64,000 nt of DNA, from the NCBI RefSeq assembly GCF_003627155.1, contig NZ_CP032621.1:744001-808000 (forward strand), given 5' to 3'. This document shows, in pieces, positions 55,827 through 64,000 of this stretch. How positions within the stretch are numbered: the stretch's first letter is position 1; the number at the start of each line of letters is the position of its first letter. Made by a program: the position numbers and the translations under genes. The notes below the pieces were generated by a model. That model was not told the DNA's origin. It searched no databases and saw only the letters and a list, made by a program, of their open reading frames with translations. The DNA comes from Streptococcus gwangjuense. Its GTDB lineage: Bacteria; Bacillota; Bacilli; Lactobacillales; Streptococcaceae.

Positions 55827-58106
55827 ATGTATAACTATCCTATGCGCATTCATTACCATCGCAAGAATGGAGAATACGACACCTGCTCTTTTGTAAAAAG
55901 TCAAGACCAGCGAATTGATTTGCTGACCTATAAAGAAGATTATTTTGGTGCCTTATTCAGTTTTGAACATCCAAGTTCCCATGCCTTAGAAAGCCTAAAT
56001 TTTGTGGTTCACACAGGCCAAACTAGTAAGGAATATGCTATCCGTTTTAATCACTATCCCCTCTTAACAGAGGTTTGGATTTTGGAAGGAGATGATAGAA
56101 TTTATTATTCTGAAAATCCTGCTATTGCAAGTCCCTTCTATAAAGATCAAAATCCTTTTGCCTTTGATAAGGCCATTAACAGTGCTAGTTTTGACCATCA
56201 TTGGGGTTACCAAGGGGAATTGGGGTGCCGTGTAGAGGATAATCAAGCTCATTTTTCTCTTTGGGCTCCAACAGCGACAGAAGTGCAGATAGTCGTTTAT
56301 GAATCAGCTGCTAATGACGCACCTGTTTGGAAAACTTTTGATATGGAAAGAGGCAATAGCTACTCTTATAATCATAAGGACAATACAATCGGTGTCTGGA
56401 GTTTGGATGTTGAGGAAGATTTGACTGGCAAGGCTTATCAGTATCAAGTTCAATTCCCCCATCACCAAACACTGACACGCGACCCATACACAATCGCGAC
56501 CAGTCCCGATGGCAAACGTTCAGCTATTCTGAGTCATGAAGAAAAGCAAGTTGAAAACTTTGAGGTCAAGCACGGTTCGGAGGCTACTTGGCGCTTGGCT
56601 AATCCATGTAAGGCAGTTATTTGTGAAATGCACATTCGTGATTTGACCAAATCACTGACTTCAGGTGTGGATGAACATCTTCGAGGAACTTTCTTGGGTG
56701 CTGCTCAGTCTGGAACTGTTAACCAGTACGGTCAGTCAACTGCTTTTGATTACATCAAGAAGCTGGGCTTCAATTATGTTCAATTGCAACCAATTGCAGA
56801 TCGTCATAAAGAGTATGATGCAGATGGGAATGTAACCTACAACTGGGGTTATGACCCACAAAACTATAACGCACCAGAAACGAGCCTTTCAACTAATCCA
56901 GAGGATCCAGCACAGGTCATTCGTGATTTGAAGACCATGGTTCAAGCCTATCACGATGCGGGTATTGGTGTCATTATGGATGTGGTTTATAACCATACTT
57001 TCTCAGTTGTTGATGCACCTTTCCAAACAACTGTCCCTGATTACTATTATCGTATGAATCCAGACGGTACTTTCCAGAATGGAACGGGTGTTGGAAATGA
57101 AACAGCCAGCGAACATGAAATGTTCCGCAAGTATATGATTGATTCCCTCCTATACTGGGTGCAGGAATACAATATTGACGGCTTCCGTTTTGATTTGATG
57201 GGGATTCATGATGTCAAGACTATGCAGATGATTCGTCAGAGCTTGGATGAAATTGACCCTAACATTATCCTTTATGGAGAAGGTTGGGATATGGGAACAG
57301 GTCTTGCACCTTATGATAAGGCTAAGAAGGACAATGCCTACCAGATGCCAAATATCGGTTTCTTTAACGACAATCAGCGTGATGCTGTCAAAGGTGGAGA
57401 AGTTTATGGTGCTATCAAGTCAGGATTTGTTAGTGGTGCTGCTACAGAGCCAATTCTTGCCAAAGCAATCCTAGGCAGTCGTGAATTAGGAACCTATACA
57501 CATCCAAATCAAGTGCTTAACTATGTAGAAGCCCATGACAATTACAATCTTCACGATTTGTTGGCAACCCTACATCCAGACCAAAGTTCAGAGCAAATCA
57601 TGCGCAAAGTCGAAACTGCCACAGCCATGAATCTACTCATGCAAGGGATGGCCTTTATGGAAATCGGTCAAGAATTTGGTCGTACCAAACTGGTTGCGAC
57701 TGGTGAAAATGGTGAACTGACCCATGATGATAGAGAACGTGCTATGAATAGCTATAATGCTCCTGACAGTGTGAACCAAGTGAACTGGGATTTGATTAAT
57801 GAGCGTCAAGATAGTATTGCGTTTATCCGTCAGATGATTCGATTGAAGACAGAAAGCAGTGCCTTTTCTTACCCAACTTATGATGAGATTTACCATCATG
57901 TTTTTGTTCATTCAGCCAACGAACATAGTGGTTGGATTGCCTATGAGATTCAAGGGGAAGAACATTTACTGGTTGTATTTAATGCTAAAGGGCAAGACTT
58001 CCAGTTTGAAAATGCTGGAAATCTAGAACTATTGGTGACCAATAGCCATTTAAGTGATAAAGACATGGTTGGTGGCGTCAGTGCCAGCGTCTTTAAAGTT
58101 TTGTAG
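55827..58106 (+). CDS. pulA: Type I pullulanase, intracellular
   Basis: A 759-aa GH13 debranching enzyme that cuts alpha-1,6 links. It has no signal peptide or cell-wall anchor, unlike the surface pullulanase SpuA. An N-terminal PulA-specific region and CBM48-like domain (about residues 105-225) come first. The type I signature YNWGYDP starts at about 338. Catalytic motifs follow: DVVYNHT, GFRFDLMG (nucleophile Asp near 455), YGEGWD (acid Glu near 485) and VEAHDN near 568. An AAGGA lies about 10 nt before the ATG. It sits directly upstream of the glg operon, so it likely debranches glycogen or imported maltodextrin. The 117 nt between it and ligA hold no clear terminator. Confidence 0.95.
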   Translation: MYNYPMRIHYHRKNGEYDTCSFVKSQDQRIDLLTYKEDYFGALFSFEHPSSHALESLNFVVHTGQTSKEYAIRFNHYPLLTEVWILEGDDRIYYSENPAIASPFYKDQNPFAFDKAINSASFDHHWGYQGELGCRVEDNQAHFSLWAPTATEVQIVVYESAANDAPVWKTFDMERGNSYSYNHKDNTIGVWSLDVEEDLTGKAYQYQVQFPHHQTLTRDPYTIATSPDGKRSAILSHEEKQVENFEVKHGSEATWRLANPCKAVICEMHIRDLTKSLTSGVDEHLRGTFLGAAQSGTVNQYGQSTAFDYIKKLGFNYVQLQPIADRHKEYDADGNVTYNWGYDPQNYNAPETSLSTNPEDPAQVIRDLKTMVQAYHDAGIGVIMDVVYNHTFSVVDAPFQTTVPDYYYRMNPDGTFQNGTGVGNETASEHEMFRKYMIDSLLYWVQEYNIDGFRFDLMGIHDVKTMQMIRQSLDEIDPNIILYGEGWDMGTGLAPYDKAKKDNAYQMPNIGFFNDNQRDAVKGGEVYGAIKSGFVSGAATEPILAKAILGSRELGTYTHPNQVLNYVEAHDNYNLHDLLATLHPDQSSEQIMRKVETATAMNLLMQGMAFMEIGQEFGRTKLVATGENGELTHDDRERAMNSYNAPDSVNQVNWDLINERQDSIAFIRQMIRLKTESSAFSYPTYDEIYHHVFVHSANEHSGWIAYEIQGEEHLLVVFNAKGQDFQFENAGNLELLVTNSHLSDKDMVGGVSASVFKVL

Positions 58107-58153
58107 AATAGATTTACAATTTAAATTCATTTGTGGTGCTTTATCTGTTAATA

Positions 58154-58187
58154 AAATCAGGAGATTCGTTTCCTGATTTATTTTTTT
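58154..58187 (+). terminator. Terminator of pulA
   Basis: AAATCAGGA/TCCTGATTT stem (58154-58162 with 58171-58179) and an 8-nt loop, followed by ATTTTTTT. The rest of the 312-nt gap to glgB (58107-58418) holds an AT-rich stretch, the glg promoter and a cre site. Confidence 0.9.
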
Positions 58188-58352
58188 ACTTAAAATTATA
58201 TTTTTGTTAGCTAAATAACGAACTTTATGATAGTATTATAAAAAACAATTCGTTTTCAAAGCGTTTCTGAAAATTTCTTGATTTACAAGTGAACACATCA
58301 GTGAATTTGTTGAAGACTTTCAAAAGAATTTTTAGCAAATTCCGTAATTTAC

Positions 58353-58381
58353 TTGAATCTTCCCTAAAAAGGTAGTATAAT
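58353..58381 (+). promoter_or_regulatory. Promoter of the glgBCDA operon
   Basis: TTGAAT (58353-58358), a 17-bp spacer and TATAAT (58376-58381), with the start of transcription near 58388. Confidence 0.8.
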
Positions 58382-58389
58382 AAATCTAT

Positions 58390-58403
58390 AGAAAACGCTT
58401 ACA
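58390..58403 (+). promoter_or_regulatory. Catabolite-responsive element (cre) at the glg promoter
   Basis: AGAAAACGCTTACA matches the CcpA consensus TGNAANCGNWNNCW with one mismatch (A for T at position 1). It lies just downstream of the predicted transcription start, a position typical of CcpA roadblock repression. Confidence 0.65.
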
Positions 58404-58418
58404 GAAATAGGAGGGTGT

Positions 58419-60347
58419 ATGGATAAGAAACAAGCTTTAGAAACCTTTAAGACAGGTGAAAATTTTCACCTCCAGCACTATCTGGGAGCACATAGGGAAG
58501 AAAAAAATGGAGAGTATGGCTATACTTTTCGTGTGTGGGCGCCTAATGCTCAGGCTGTTCACTTGGTAGGGGATTTCACCAATTGGGTTGAACATCAAAT
58601 TCTGATGGAACGGAATGAATTTGGAGTCTGGGAAGTCTTTACCAGTCTTGCTCAAGAAGGCCAAATTTATAAGTACCATATCACGCGTGCAAATGGTCAT
58701 CAGCTGATGAAGATTGACCCTTTGGCTGTTCGATATGAGGCACGACCTGGGACTGGGGCTATTTTAACAGATATTCCAGAAAAGAAATGGAAGGATGGTC
58801 TCTGGCTAGCCCGTAGAAAACGCTTGAGCTTTGAAGAGCGTCCTGTCAATATTTACGAGGCTCATGCTGGCTCTTGGAAGAGAAATCCTGATGGTAGCCC
58901 CTATAGTTTTGCTCAATTGAAAGATGAACTTATTCCTTACTTGGTTGAGATGAACTATACTCACATCGAGTTTATGCCTTTGATGTCCCACCCACTCGGT
59001 TTGAGTTGGGGCTATCAGCTTATGGGTTACTTCGCTTTAGAGCATGCCTATGGTCGCCCTGAAGAGTTTCAAGATTTTGTTGAGGAATGTCACTTAAACA
59101 ATATTGGGGTTATTGTAGACTGGGTACCTGGTCACTTCACCATTAATGATGATGCCTTAGCTTATTATGATGGAACACCGACTTTTGAGTACCAAGACCA
59201 TAATAAGGCTCATAACTACGGTTGGGGCGCGCTCAATTTTGACCTTGGGAAAAATGAAGTCCAGTCCTTCTTGATTTCTAGTATTAAGTTCTGGATTGAT
59301 TTTTATCATTTAGATGGTATTCGCGTGGATGCGGTTAGCAATATGCTCTATCTTGACTACGATAATGCTCCATGGACACCTAATAAAGATGGTGGCAATC
59401 TCAACTATGAGGGTTATTATTTCCTTCAACGCTTGAATGATGTGATTAAACAAGCTCATCCAGACGTTATGATGATAGCTGAGGAAAGTTCATCAGCTAC
59501 TCAGATTACTGACACTAAGGATTCAGATGGTCTAGGATTTGACTACAAATGGAATATGGGTTGGATGAATGATATCCTCCGTTTCTATGAAGAAGATCCG
59601 ATTTATCGTAAATATGACTTTAACCTGGTGACTTTCAGCTTTATGTACGTCTTCAAGGAGAATTATCTCCTACCATTTTCACACGATGAAGTGGTTCATG
59701 GCAAGAAGAGTATGATGCACAAGATGTGGGGAGATCGATACAACCAATTTGCTGGTTTACGCAATCTCTACACTTACCAAATTTGTCACCCTGGTAAGAA
59801 ATTACTGTTCATGGGTAGCGAATACGGTCAATTCCTAGAATGGAAATCTGAAGAACAGTTGGAATGGTCTAACCTAGAAGATCCAATGAATGCTAAGATG
59901 AAGTATTTCACTTCTCAGCTAAACCAGTTTTACAAAGACCACCGCTGTCTGTGGGAAATTGATACTAGCTATGATGGTATTGAAATCATTGATGCAGATA
60001 ATCGAGACCAGAGTGTTCTTTCCTTCATCCGTAAGGGGAAGAAGGATGATATGTTAGTCTGTGTCTTTAATATGGCACCTGTTGAACGAAAAGATTTTAC
60101 AATCGGACTTCCTGTTGCAGGGATTTACGAAGAAGTCTGGAATACTGAGTTAGAAGAGTGGGGAGGCGTTTGGAAAGAACATAATCAAACTGTGCAAACG
60201 CAAGAAGGACTATGGAAAGATTATGAGCAGACCTTGACCTTTACTTTACCGGCTATGGGAGCAAGTATATGGAAAATCAAGCGTCGCTTGAAACCTACTA
60301 AAACCGACACAAGTAAAAAACAAAAAGGAGTAGAAAATGAAGAATGA
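58419..60347 (+). CDS. glgB: 1,4-alpha-glucan branching enzyme
   Basis: A 642-aa GH13 enzyme that makes alpha-1,6 branches in glycogen. An N-terminal CBM48 domain (about residues 30-115: [19 protein letters not shown]) is followed by the barrel with [22 protein letters not shown] (nucleophile Asp near 305), MIAEESSSA (acid Glu near 355) and [18 protein letters not shown] precedes the ATG. It is the first gene of glgBCDA and overlaps glgC by 11 nt. Confidence 0.96.
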   Translation: MDKKQALETFKTGENFHLQHYLGAHREEKNGEYGYTFRVWAPNAQAVHLVGDFTNWVEHQILMERNEFGVWEVFTSLAQEGQIYKYHITRANGHQLMKIDPLAVRYEARPGTGAILTDIPEKKWKDGLWLARRKRLSFEERPVNIYEAHAGSWKRNPDGSPYSFAQLKDELIPYLVEMNYTHIEFMPLMSHPLGLSWGYQLMGYFALEHAYGRPEEFQDFVEECHLNNIGVIVDWVPGHFTINDDALAYYDGTPTFEYQDHNKAHNYGWGALNFDLGKNEVQSFLISSIKFWIDFYHLDGIRVDAVSNMLYLDYDNAPWTPNKDGGNLNYEGYYFLQRLNDVIKQAHPDVMMIAEESSSATQITDTKDSDGLGFDYKWNMGWMNDILRFYEEDPIYRKYDFNLVTFSFMYVFKENYLLPFSHDEVVHGKKSMMHKMWGDRYNQFAGLRNLYTYQICHPGKKLLFMGSEYGQFLEWKSEEQLEWSNLEDPMNAKMKYFTSQLNQFYKDHRCLWEIDTSYDGIEIIDADNRDQSVLSFIRKGKKDDMLVCVFNMAPVERKDFTIGLPVAGIYEEVWNTELEEWGGVWKEHNQTVQTQEGLWKDYEQTLTFTLPAMGASIWKIKRRLKPTKTDTSKKQKGVENEE

Positions 60348-61479
60348 AATGTTAGCTTTGATTCTTGCTGGTGGGCAAGGAACTCGTCTCGGTAAACTCA
60401 CTCAAAGCATCGCAAAACCAGCTGTGCAATTTGGTGGGCGCTACCGTATCATTGACTTTGCTCTTTCAAACTGTGCTAACTCAGGCATCAACAATGTTGG
60501 AGTCATTACACAGTACCAACCACTTGCTCTTAACAATCATATTGGGAACGGTTCAAGCTGGGGACTAGATGGTATCAATTCTGGTGTCTCAATTCTTCAA
60601 CCTTATTCTGCAAGTGAAGGAAATCGTTGGTTTGAAGGGACTAGTCACGCTATTTACCAAAATATCGACTATATCGACAGTGTTAACCCAGAGTATGTTT
60701 TGATTCTGTCTGGGGACCATATCTATAAAATGGACTATGATGATATGCTCCAGTCTCACAAGGATAATAATGCCAGTTTGACAGTAGCCGTTCTAGATGT
60801 TCCACTGAAAGAAGCAAGCCGTTTTGGTATCATGAACACAGATGCAAATAACCGTATTGTTGAATTTGAAGAAAAGCCAGCTCAACCTAAATCGACCAAA
60901 GCTTCTATGGGAATCTATATCTTTGATTGGCAACGCCTTCGCAATATGCTAGTTGCTGCTGAAAAGAGCAATGTCGATATGTCAGACTTTGGTAAGAATG
61001 TCATTCCAAATTACCTTGAGTCAGGTGAAAGTGTCTATGCCTACGAATTTAATGGTTACTGGAAAGACGTTGGTACGATTGAATCGCTTTGGGAAGCGAA
61101 CATGGAGTACATTTCTCCAGAAAATGCCTTGGACAGCCGTAACCGTCAATGGAAGATTTACTCAAGAAACTTAATTTCACCACCAAACTTCCTTGGGGCA
61201 AATGCTCACGTGGAAGATTCCTTGGTTGTTGATGGCTGTTTTGTAGATGGAACTGTTAAACATTCTATCCTCTCAACAGGTGCGCAAGTTCGCGAAGGAG
61301 CAGAAGTAGTAGATTCAGTTATCATGAGTGGTGCAATTGTTGGTCAGGGAGCTAAAATCAAACGTGCCATTATTGGTGAAGGTGCAGTTATTTCTGACGG
61401 TGTCGAAATCGATGGAACAGAAGAAGTACAAGTTGTAGGATATGATGAAGTAGTGGGGGTAGCAACAGATGAAGATTGA
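60337..61479 (+). CDS. glgC: Glucose-1-phosphate adenylyltransferase, catalytic subunit
   Basis: A 380-aa ADP-glucose pyrophosphorylase. The nucleotide-binding loop [13 protein letters not shown] covers about residues 10-22, with [15 protein letters not shown] following. [11 protein letters not shown] carries the metal-binding Asp, and a left-handed beta-helix C-terminus (about 285-370) has hexapeptide repeats. It forms the rate-limiting step of glycogen synthesis, using glucose 1-phosphate made by pgm. The overlap with glgD suggests that a GlgC/GlgD heterotetramer is made in balance. Confidence 0.96.
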   Translation: MKNEMLALILAGGQGTRLGKLTQSIAKPAVQFGGRYRIIDFALSNCANSGINNVGVITQYQPLALNNHIGNGSSWGLDGINSGVSILQPYSASEGNRWFEGTSHAIYQNIDYIDSVNPEYVLILSGDHIYKMDYDDMLQSHKDNNASLTVAVLDVPLKEASRFGIMNTDANNRIVEFEEKPAQPKSTKASMGIYIFDWQRLRNMLVAAEKSNVDMSDFGKNVIPNYLESGESVYAYEFNGYWKDVGTIESLWEANMEYISPENALDSRNRQWKIYSRNLISPPNFLGANAHVEDSLVVDGCFVDGTVKHSILSTGAQVREGAEVVDSVIMSGAIVGQGAKIKRAIIGEGAVISDGVEIDGTEEVQVVGYDEVVGVATDED

Positions 61480-62608
61480 TAAATATTCTGCCATTTTAGG
61501 AAACACAGTTGGTTTTCATGATATGTCAACACTGACAGACCACCGTCCAGTAGCTAGTTTGCCATTTGGTGGTAAATATCGCTTGATTGACTTCCCGCTT
61601 TCAAGTCTTGCTAATGCTGGTGTCCGTAGTATTTTTGGTATTTTCCAACAAGACAATATCAGTTCAGTCTTTGACCATATCCGTTCAGGGCGTGAGTGGG
61701 GATTGTCAACTCTTCTTAGCCACTACTATCTAGGTATTTACAATACCCGTGTGGAAAGTAGTACAGTTGGAAAAGAATACTACCAACAGCTTCTTACTTA
61801 TTTGAAACGTTCCGGCTCAAACCAAACAGTATCACTTAACTGTGATGTTTTGATTAATATTGATCTGAACCAAGTATTCCACCTACACAGTGCAAATAAG
61901 GGGCCAATCACTGTAGTTTATAAAAAATTGCCTAAAAAAGATATTTCAGAAGTAAACGCAATCTTGGAAGTAGATGAAACAGACCATGTTCGTTCTCATA
62001 AACTCTTTGATAGTAAATCATCAGATGAAGTTTACAATATGTCGACAGATATCTTTGTCGTTGATACACCGTGGTTGATTGAACGCTTGGAAGAAGAGGC
62101 TAAGAAAGAACATCCAGAGAAGTTGCGCTATGTTTTACGTGATTTAGCTGCCAAAGAAGGAGCTTTTGCCTACGAGTACACAGGTTATCTGGCAAATATT
62201 CATTCTGTAGAGTCTTATTACAAAGCTAACAAAGATATGCTTGAATCACAAAAATTCTACTCTCTCTTCTCACCAAACCAAAAGATTTATACAAAGGTCA
62301 AAAACGAAGAGCCAACTTATTATGCTAATACATCTAAGGTAAGCACTTCTCAGTTTGCCTCTGGTAGTATTATTGAAGGTCAAGTGGCTAATTCTGTTTT
62401 ATCACGTAATATTCATGTGCATAAGGATAGCTTGGTTAAAGATAGCATCTTATTCCCTCGTGTTGTTATTGGAGAAGGTGCTCAGGTAGAATATGCTATC
62501 TTGGACAAGGGTGTTGAAGTTGCGGATGGCGTTGTGATTCGAGGAACTGCAGAACATCCAGTCGTCGTTAAGAAAGGTAGCAAAGTAACAGAGGATATTC
62601 ATTCATGA
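61469..62608 (+). CDS. glgD: Glucose-1-phosphate adenylyltransferase, regulatory subunit GlgD
   Basis: A 379-aa paralogue of GlgC. It keeps the overall fold ([31 protein letters not shown]-terminal beta-helix) but the glycine-rich GGxGTRL loop is replaced by [19 protein letters not shown], as expected for the non-catalytic Firmicutes subunit that stimulates GlgC. It overlaps glgC by 11 nt and glgA by 4 nt. Confidence 0.95.
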   Translation: MKIDKYSAILGNTVGFHDMSTLTDHRPVASLPFGGKYRLIDFPLSSLANAGVRSIFGIFQQDNISSVFDHIRSGREWGLSTLLSHYYLGIYNTRVESSTVGKEYYQQLLTYLKRSGSNQTVSLNCDVLINIDLNQVFHLHSANKGPITVVYKKLPKKDISEVNAILEVDETDHVRSHKLFDSKSSDEVYNMSTDIFVVDTPWLIERLEEEAKKEHPEKLRYVLRDLAAKEGAFAYEYTGYLANIHSVESYYKANKDMLESQKFYSLFSPNQKIYTKVKNEEPTYYANTSKVSTSQFASGSIIEGQVANSVLSRNIHVHKDSLVKDSILFPRVVIGEGAQVEYAILDKGVEVADGVVIRGTAEHPVVVKKGSKVTEDIHS

Positions 62609-64000
62609 AAATTTTATTTGTAGCAGCTGAGGGTGCACCCTTTTCAAAAACAGGTGGTTTGGGAGACGTCATTGGCGCTCTTCCTAAATCACTAGTAAAA
62701 GCGGGACATGAAGTTGCCGTAATTTTACCCTACTATGACATGGTAGAGGCTAAATTTGGAAATCAGATTGAAGATGTTCTTCATTTTGAGGTGAGTGTTG
62801 GTTGGCGCAGACAGTATTGTGGAATTAAGAAAACAGTATTAAATGGTGTAACCTTCTACTTCATTGACAACCAATATTATTTCTTCCGCGGTCATGTTTA
62901 CGGTGATTTTGATGACGGAGAACGCTTTGCTTTCTTCCAACTTGCTGCCATTGAGGCCATGGAAAGAATTGACTTTATCCCTGACCTTCTCCATGTTCAT
63001 GACTACCATACAGCTATGATTCCTTTCTTGTTAAAGGAAAAATACCGTTGGATTCAAGCCTATCAAGGTATTAAAACTGTTTTAACCATTCATAATTTGG
63101 AATTCCAAGGACAATTCTCAGAAGGAATGTTATGGGATTTGTTTGGAGTTGGCTTTGAACGTTATGCAGATGGGACCCTTCGCTGGAACAACTGTCTGAA
63201 CTGGATGAAGGCTGGTATTCTTTACGCAGACCGTGTATCAACTGTTTCACCTAGTTATGCTCATGAAATTATGACTAGCCAATTCGGATGTAACTTGGAT
63301 CAGATTCTTAGGATGGAGTCTGGTAAAGTTTCTGGTATCGTGAATGGAATTGATGCTGACCTTTATAATCCTCAGACGGATGCCCTTTTAGACTATCATT
63401 TCAATCAGGAAGATTTGTCTGGAAAAGCCCAGAATAAGGCAAAATTACAAGAGAGAGTTGGCTTGCCAGTTAGAGCTGACGTTCCACTGGTGGGAATTGT
63501 TTCTCGTTTGACACGCCAAAAAGGTTTTGATGTGGTGGTCGAAAGTCTTCACCATATCTTGCAAAATGATGTTCAGATTGTTCTTTTGGGAACTGGAGAT
63601 CCAGCCTTTGAGGGTGCTTTCTCATGGTTTGCTCAAATCTATCCAGATAAGCTATCAGCAAATATCACTTTTGATGTCAAACTAGCTCAAGAAATCTACG
63701 CTGCTTGTGACCTCTTTCTCATGCCAAGTCGTTTTGAACCATGTGGCTTGTCTCAAATGATGGCTATGCGTTACGGAACCTTGCCATTGGTTCATGAAGT
63801 TGGTGGTTTACGAGATACCGTTCGCGCTTTCAATCCAATCGAAGGAAGCGGTACTGGTTTTAGCTTTGACAATCTATCACCTTATTGGTTAAATTGGACT
63901 TTCCAAACAGCTTTGGACTTGTATAGAAACCATCCAGACATTTGGAGAAACCTACAAAAACAAGCTATGGAGTGTGACTTCTCATGGGATACAGCCTGCA
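62605..64000 (+). CDS. glgA: Glycogen synthase (3' end cut by the window)
   Basis: The frame starts as ATGA overlapping the glgD stop and stays open to the window end (465 codons), so only about a dozen residues are missing. It is a GT5 ADP-glucose:glycogen glucosyltransferase. The N-terminal ADP-glucose loop is KTGGLGDV (residues about 16-23). [33 protein letters not shown] and [11 protein letters not shown] follow. The C-terminal catalytic [14 protein letters not shown] (about 379-392) and VGGLRDTV are present. It is the fourth gene of glgBCDA. Confidence 0.95.
   Translation, partial: MKILFVAAEGAPFSKTGGLGDVIGALPKSLVKAGHEVAVILPYYDMVEAKFGNQIEDVLHFEVSVGWRRQYCGIKKTVLNGVTFYFIDNQYYFFRGHVYGDFDDGERFAFFQLAAIEAMERIDFIPDLLHVHDYHTAMIPFLLKEKYRWIQAYQGIKTVLTIHNLEFQGQFSEGMLWDLFGVGFERYADGTLRWNNCLNWMKAGILYADRVSTVSPSYAHEIMTSQFGCNLDQILRMESGKVSGIVNGIDADLYNPQTDALLDYHFNQEDLSGKAQNKAKLQERVGLPVRADVPLVGIVSRLTRQKGFDVVVESLHHILQNDVQIVLLGTGDPAFEGAFSWFAQIYPDKLSANITFDVKLAQEIYAACDLFLMPSRFEPCGLSQMMAMRYGTLPLVHEVGGLRDTVRAFNPIEGSGTGFSFDNLSPYWLNWTFQTALDLYRNHPDIWRNLQKQAMECDFSWDTAC

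Noticed and set aside
58254..58269. A second cre-like sequence upstream of glgB
   Set aside because: It differs from the CcpA consensus at two key positions (the G at position 2 and the late C) and lies about 100 bp before the promoter.

Overview
The window is a 64 kb stretch of a low-GC Gram-positive chromosome, almost certainly a mitis-group Streptococcus (pneumoniae / mitis / oralis relatives). The protein sequences, the VicRKX three-gene signal cassette, the GlnP-type transporter with tandem binding domains, the extended -10 promoters (TGN-TATAAT) and two BOX elements all fit. Compared with the pneumococcal gene order as I remember it, blocks that are separate there are joined here. The strain is therefore either a non-pneumococcal mitis-group species or rearranged. 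No rRNA, tRNA, insertion sequence, prophage or CRISPR array was seen.

Layout. 0-3 kb: ribF (5' end cut), then a minus-strand operon of a 43-aa protein, a UPF0718 permease and a DUF1980 partner. 3-3.6 kb: a PBECR-like small protein and a structured RNA with its own consensus promoter and terminator. 3.8-6.8 kb: tex, a SprT-like protein, a PspC-domain protein. 6.8-12.7 kb: two divergent ABC modules (a bacteriocin-associated ATPase/DUF1430 permease pair and a BceAB-type pair), each preceded by a very small ORF and separated by an operator-like array of TGTAAGATT repeats. 12.7-18.1 kb: VIT1-like transporter, two HAD phosphatases, ftsY, zwf. 18.2-22.3 kb: polar amino acid ABC transporter and a CPBP protease. 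22.3-28 kb: uvrB, mutX, niaR-niaX, a BOX element, panT-coaC-coaB. 28-33 kb: fhs, pcrA, radC. 33-37.8 kb (minus): GATase, rex, two small conserved proteins, cysteine desulfurase, prs, CYTH. 37.9-41.5 kb: relQ-nadK-rluD, pta, a second BOX element. 41.5-45.6 kb: mutY and vicRKX. 45.6-47.8 kb (minus): bta-like thioredoxin and pgm. 48-53.7 kb: ABC-F ATPase, an AT-rich DUF2971 gene, an Rgg-type regulator, an MFS exporter. 53.7-64 kb: ligA, pulA and the glycogen operon glgBCDA (glgA cut by the window end).

How the genes work together. Much of the content is housekeeping. DNA repair is served by uvrB, pcrA, radC, mutX, mutY and ligA. Cofactor supply is served by ribF, niaX/niaR, panT/coaBC, nadK and fhs. 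Alarmone and redox control use relQ and rex, and envelope control uses vicRKX. Carbon storage is linked by pgm, glgC/D, glgA, glgB and pulA, with a CcpA-type cre site at the glg promoter.

The points most worth a second look are: the orphan RNA with a four-way-junction fold at about 3390-3514; the double ABC/small-peptide island with its shared repeat array at 6858-12697; five genes (tex, coaB, mutY, the ABC-F gene, ligA) whose -10 box ends exactly six bases before the ATG, predicting leaderless mRNAs; a MutY that has lost all four iron-sulfur cysteines while keeping their spacing; and an AT-rich DUF2971 gene that looks acquired.
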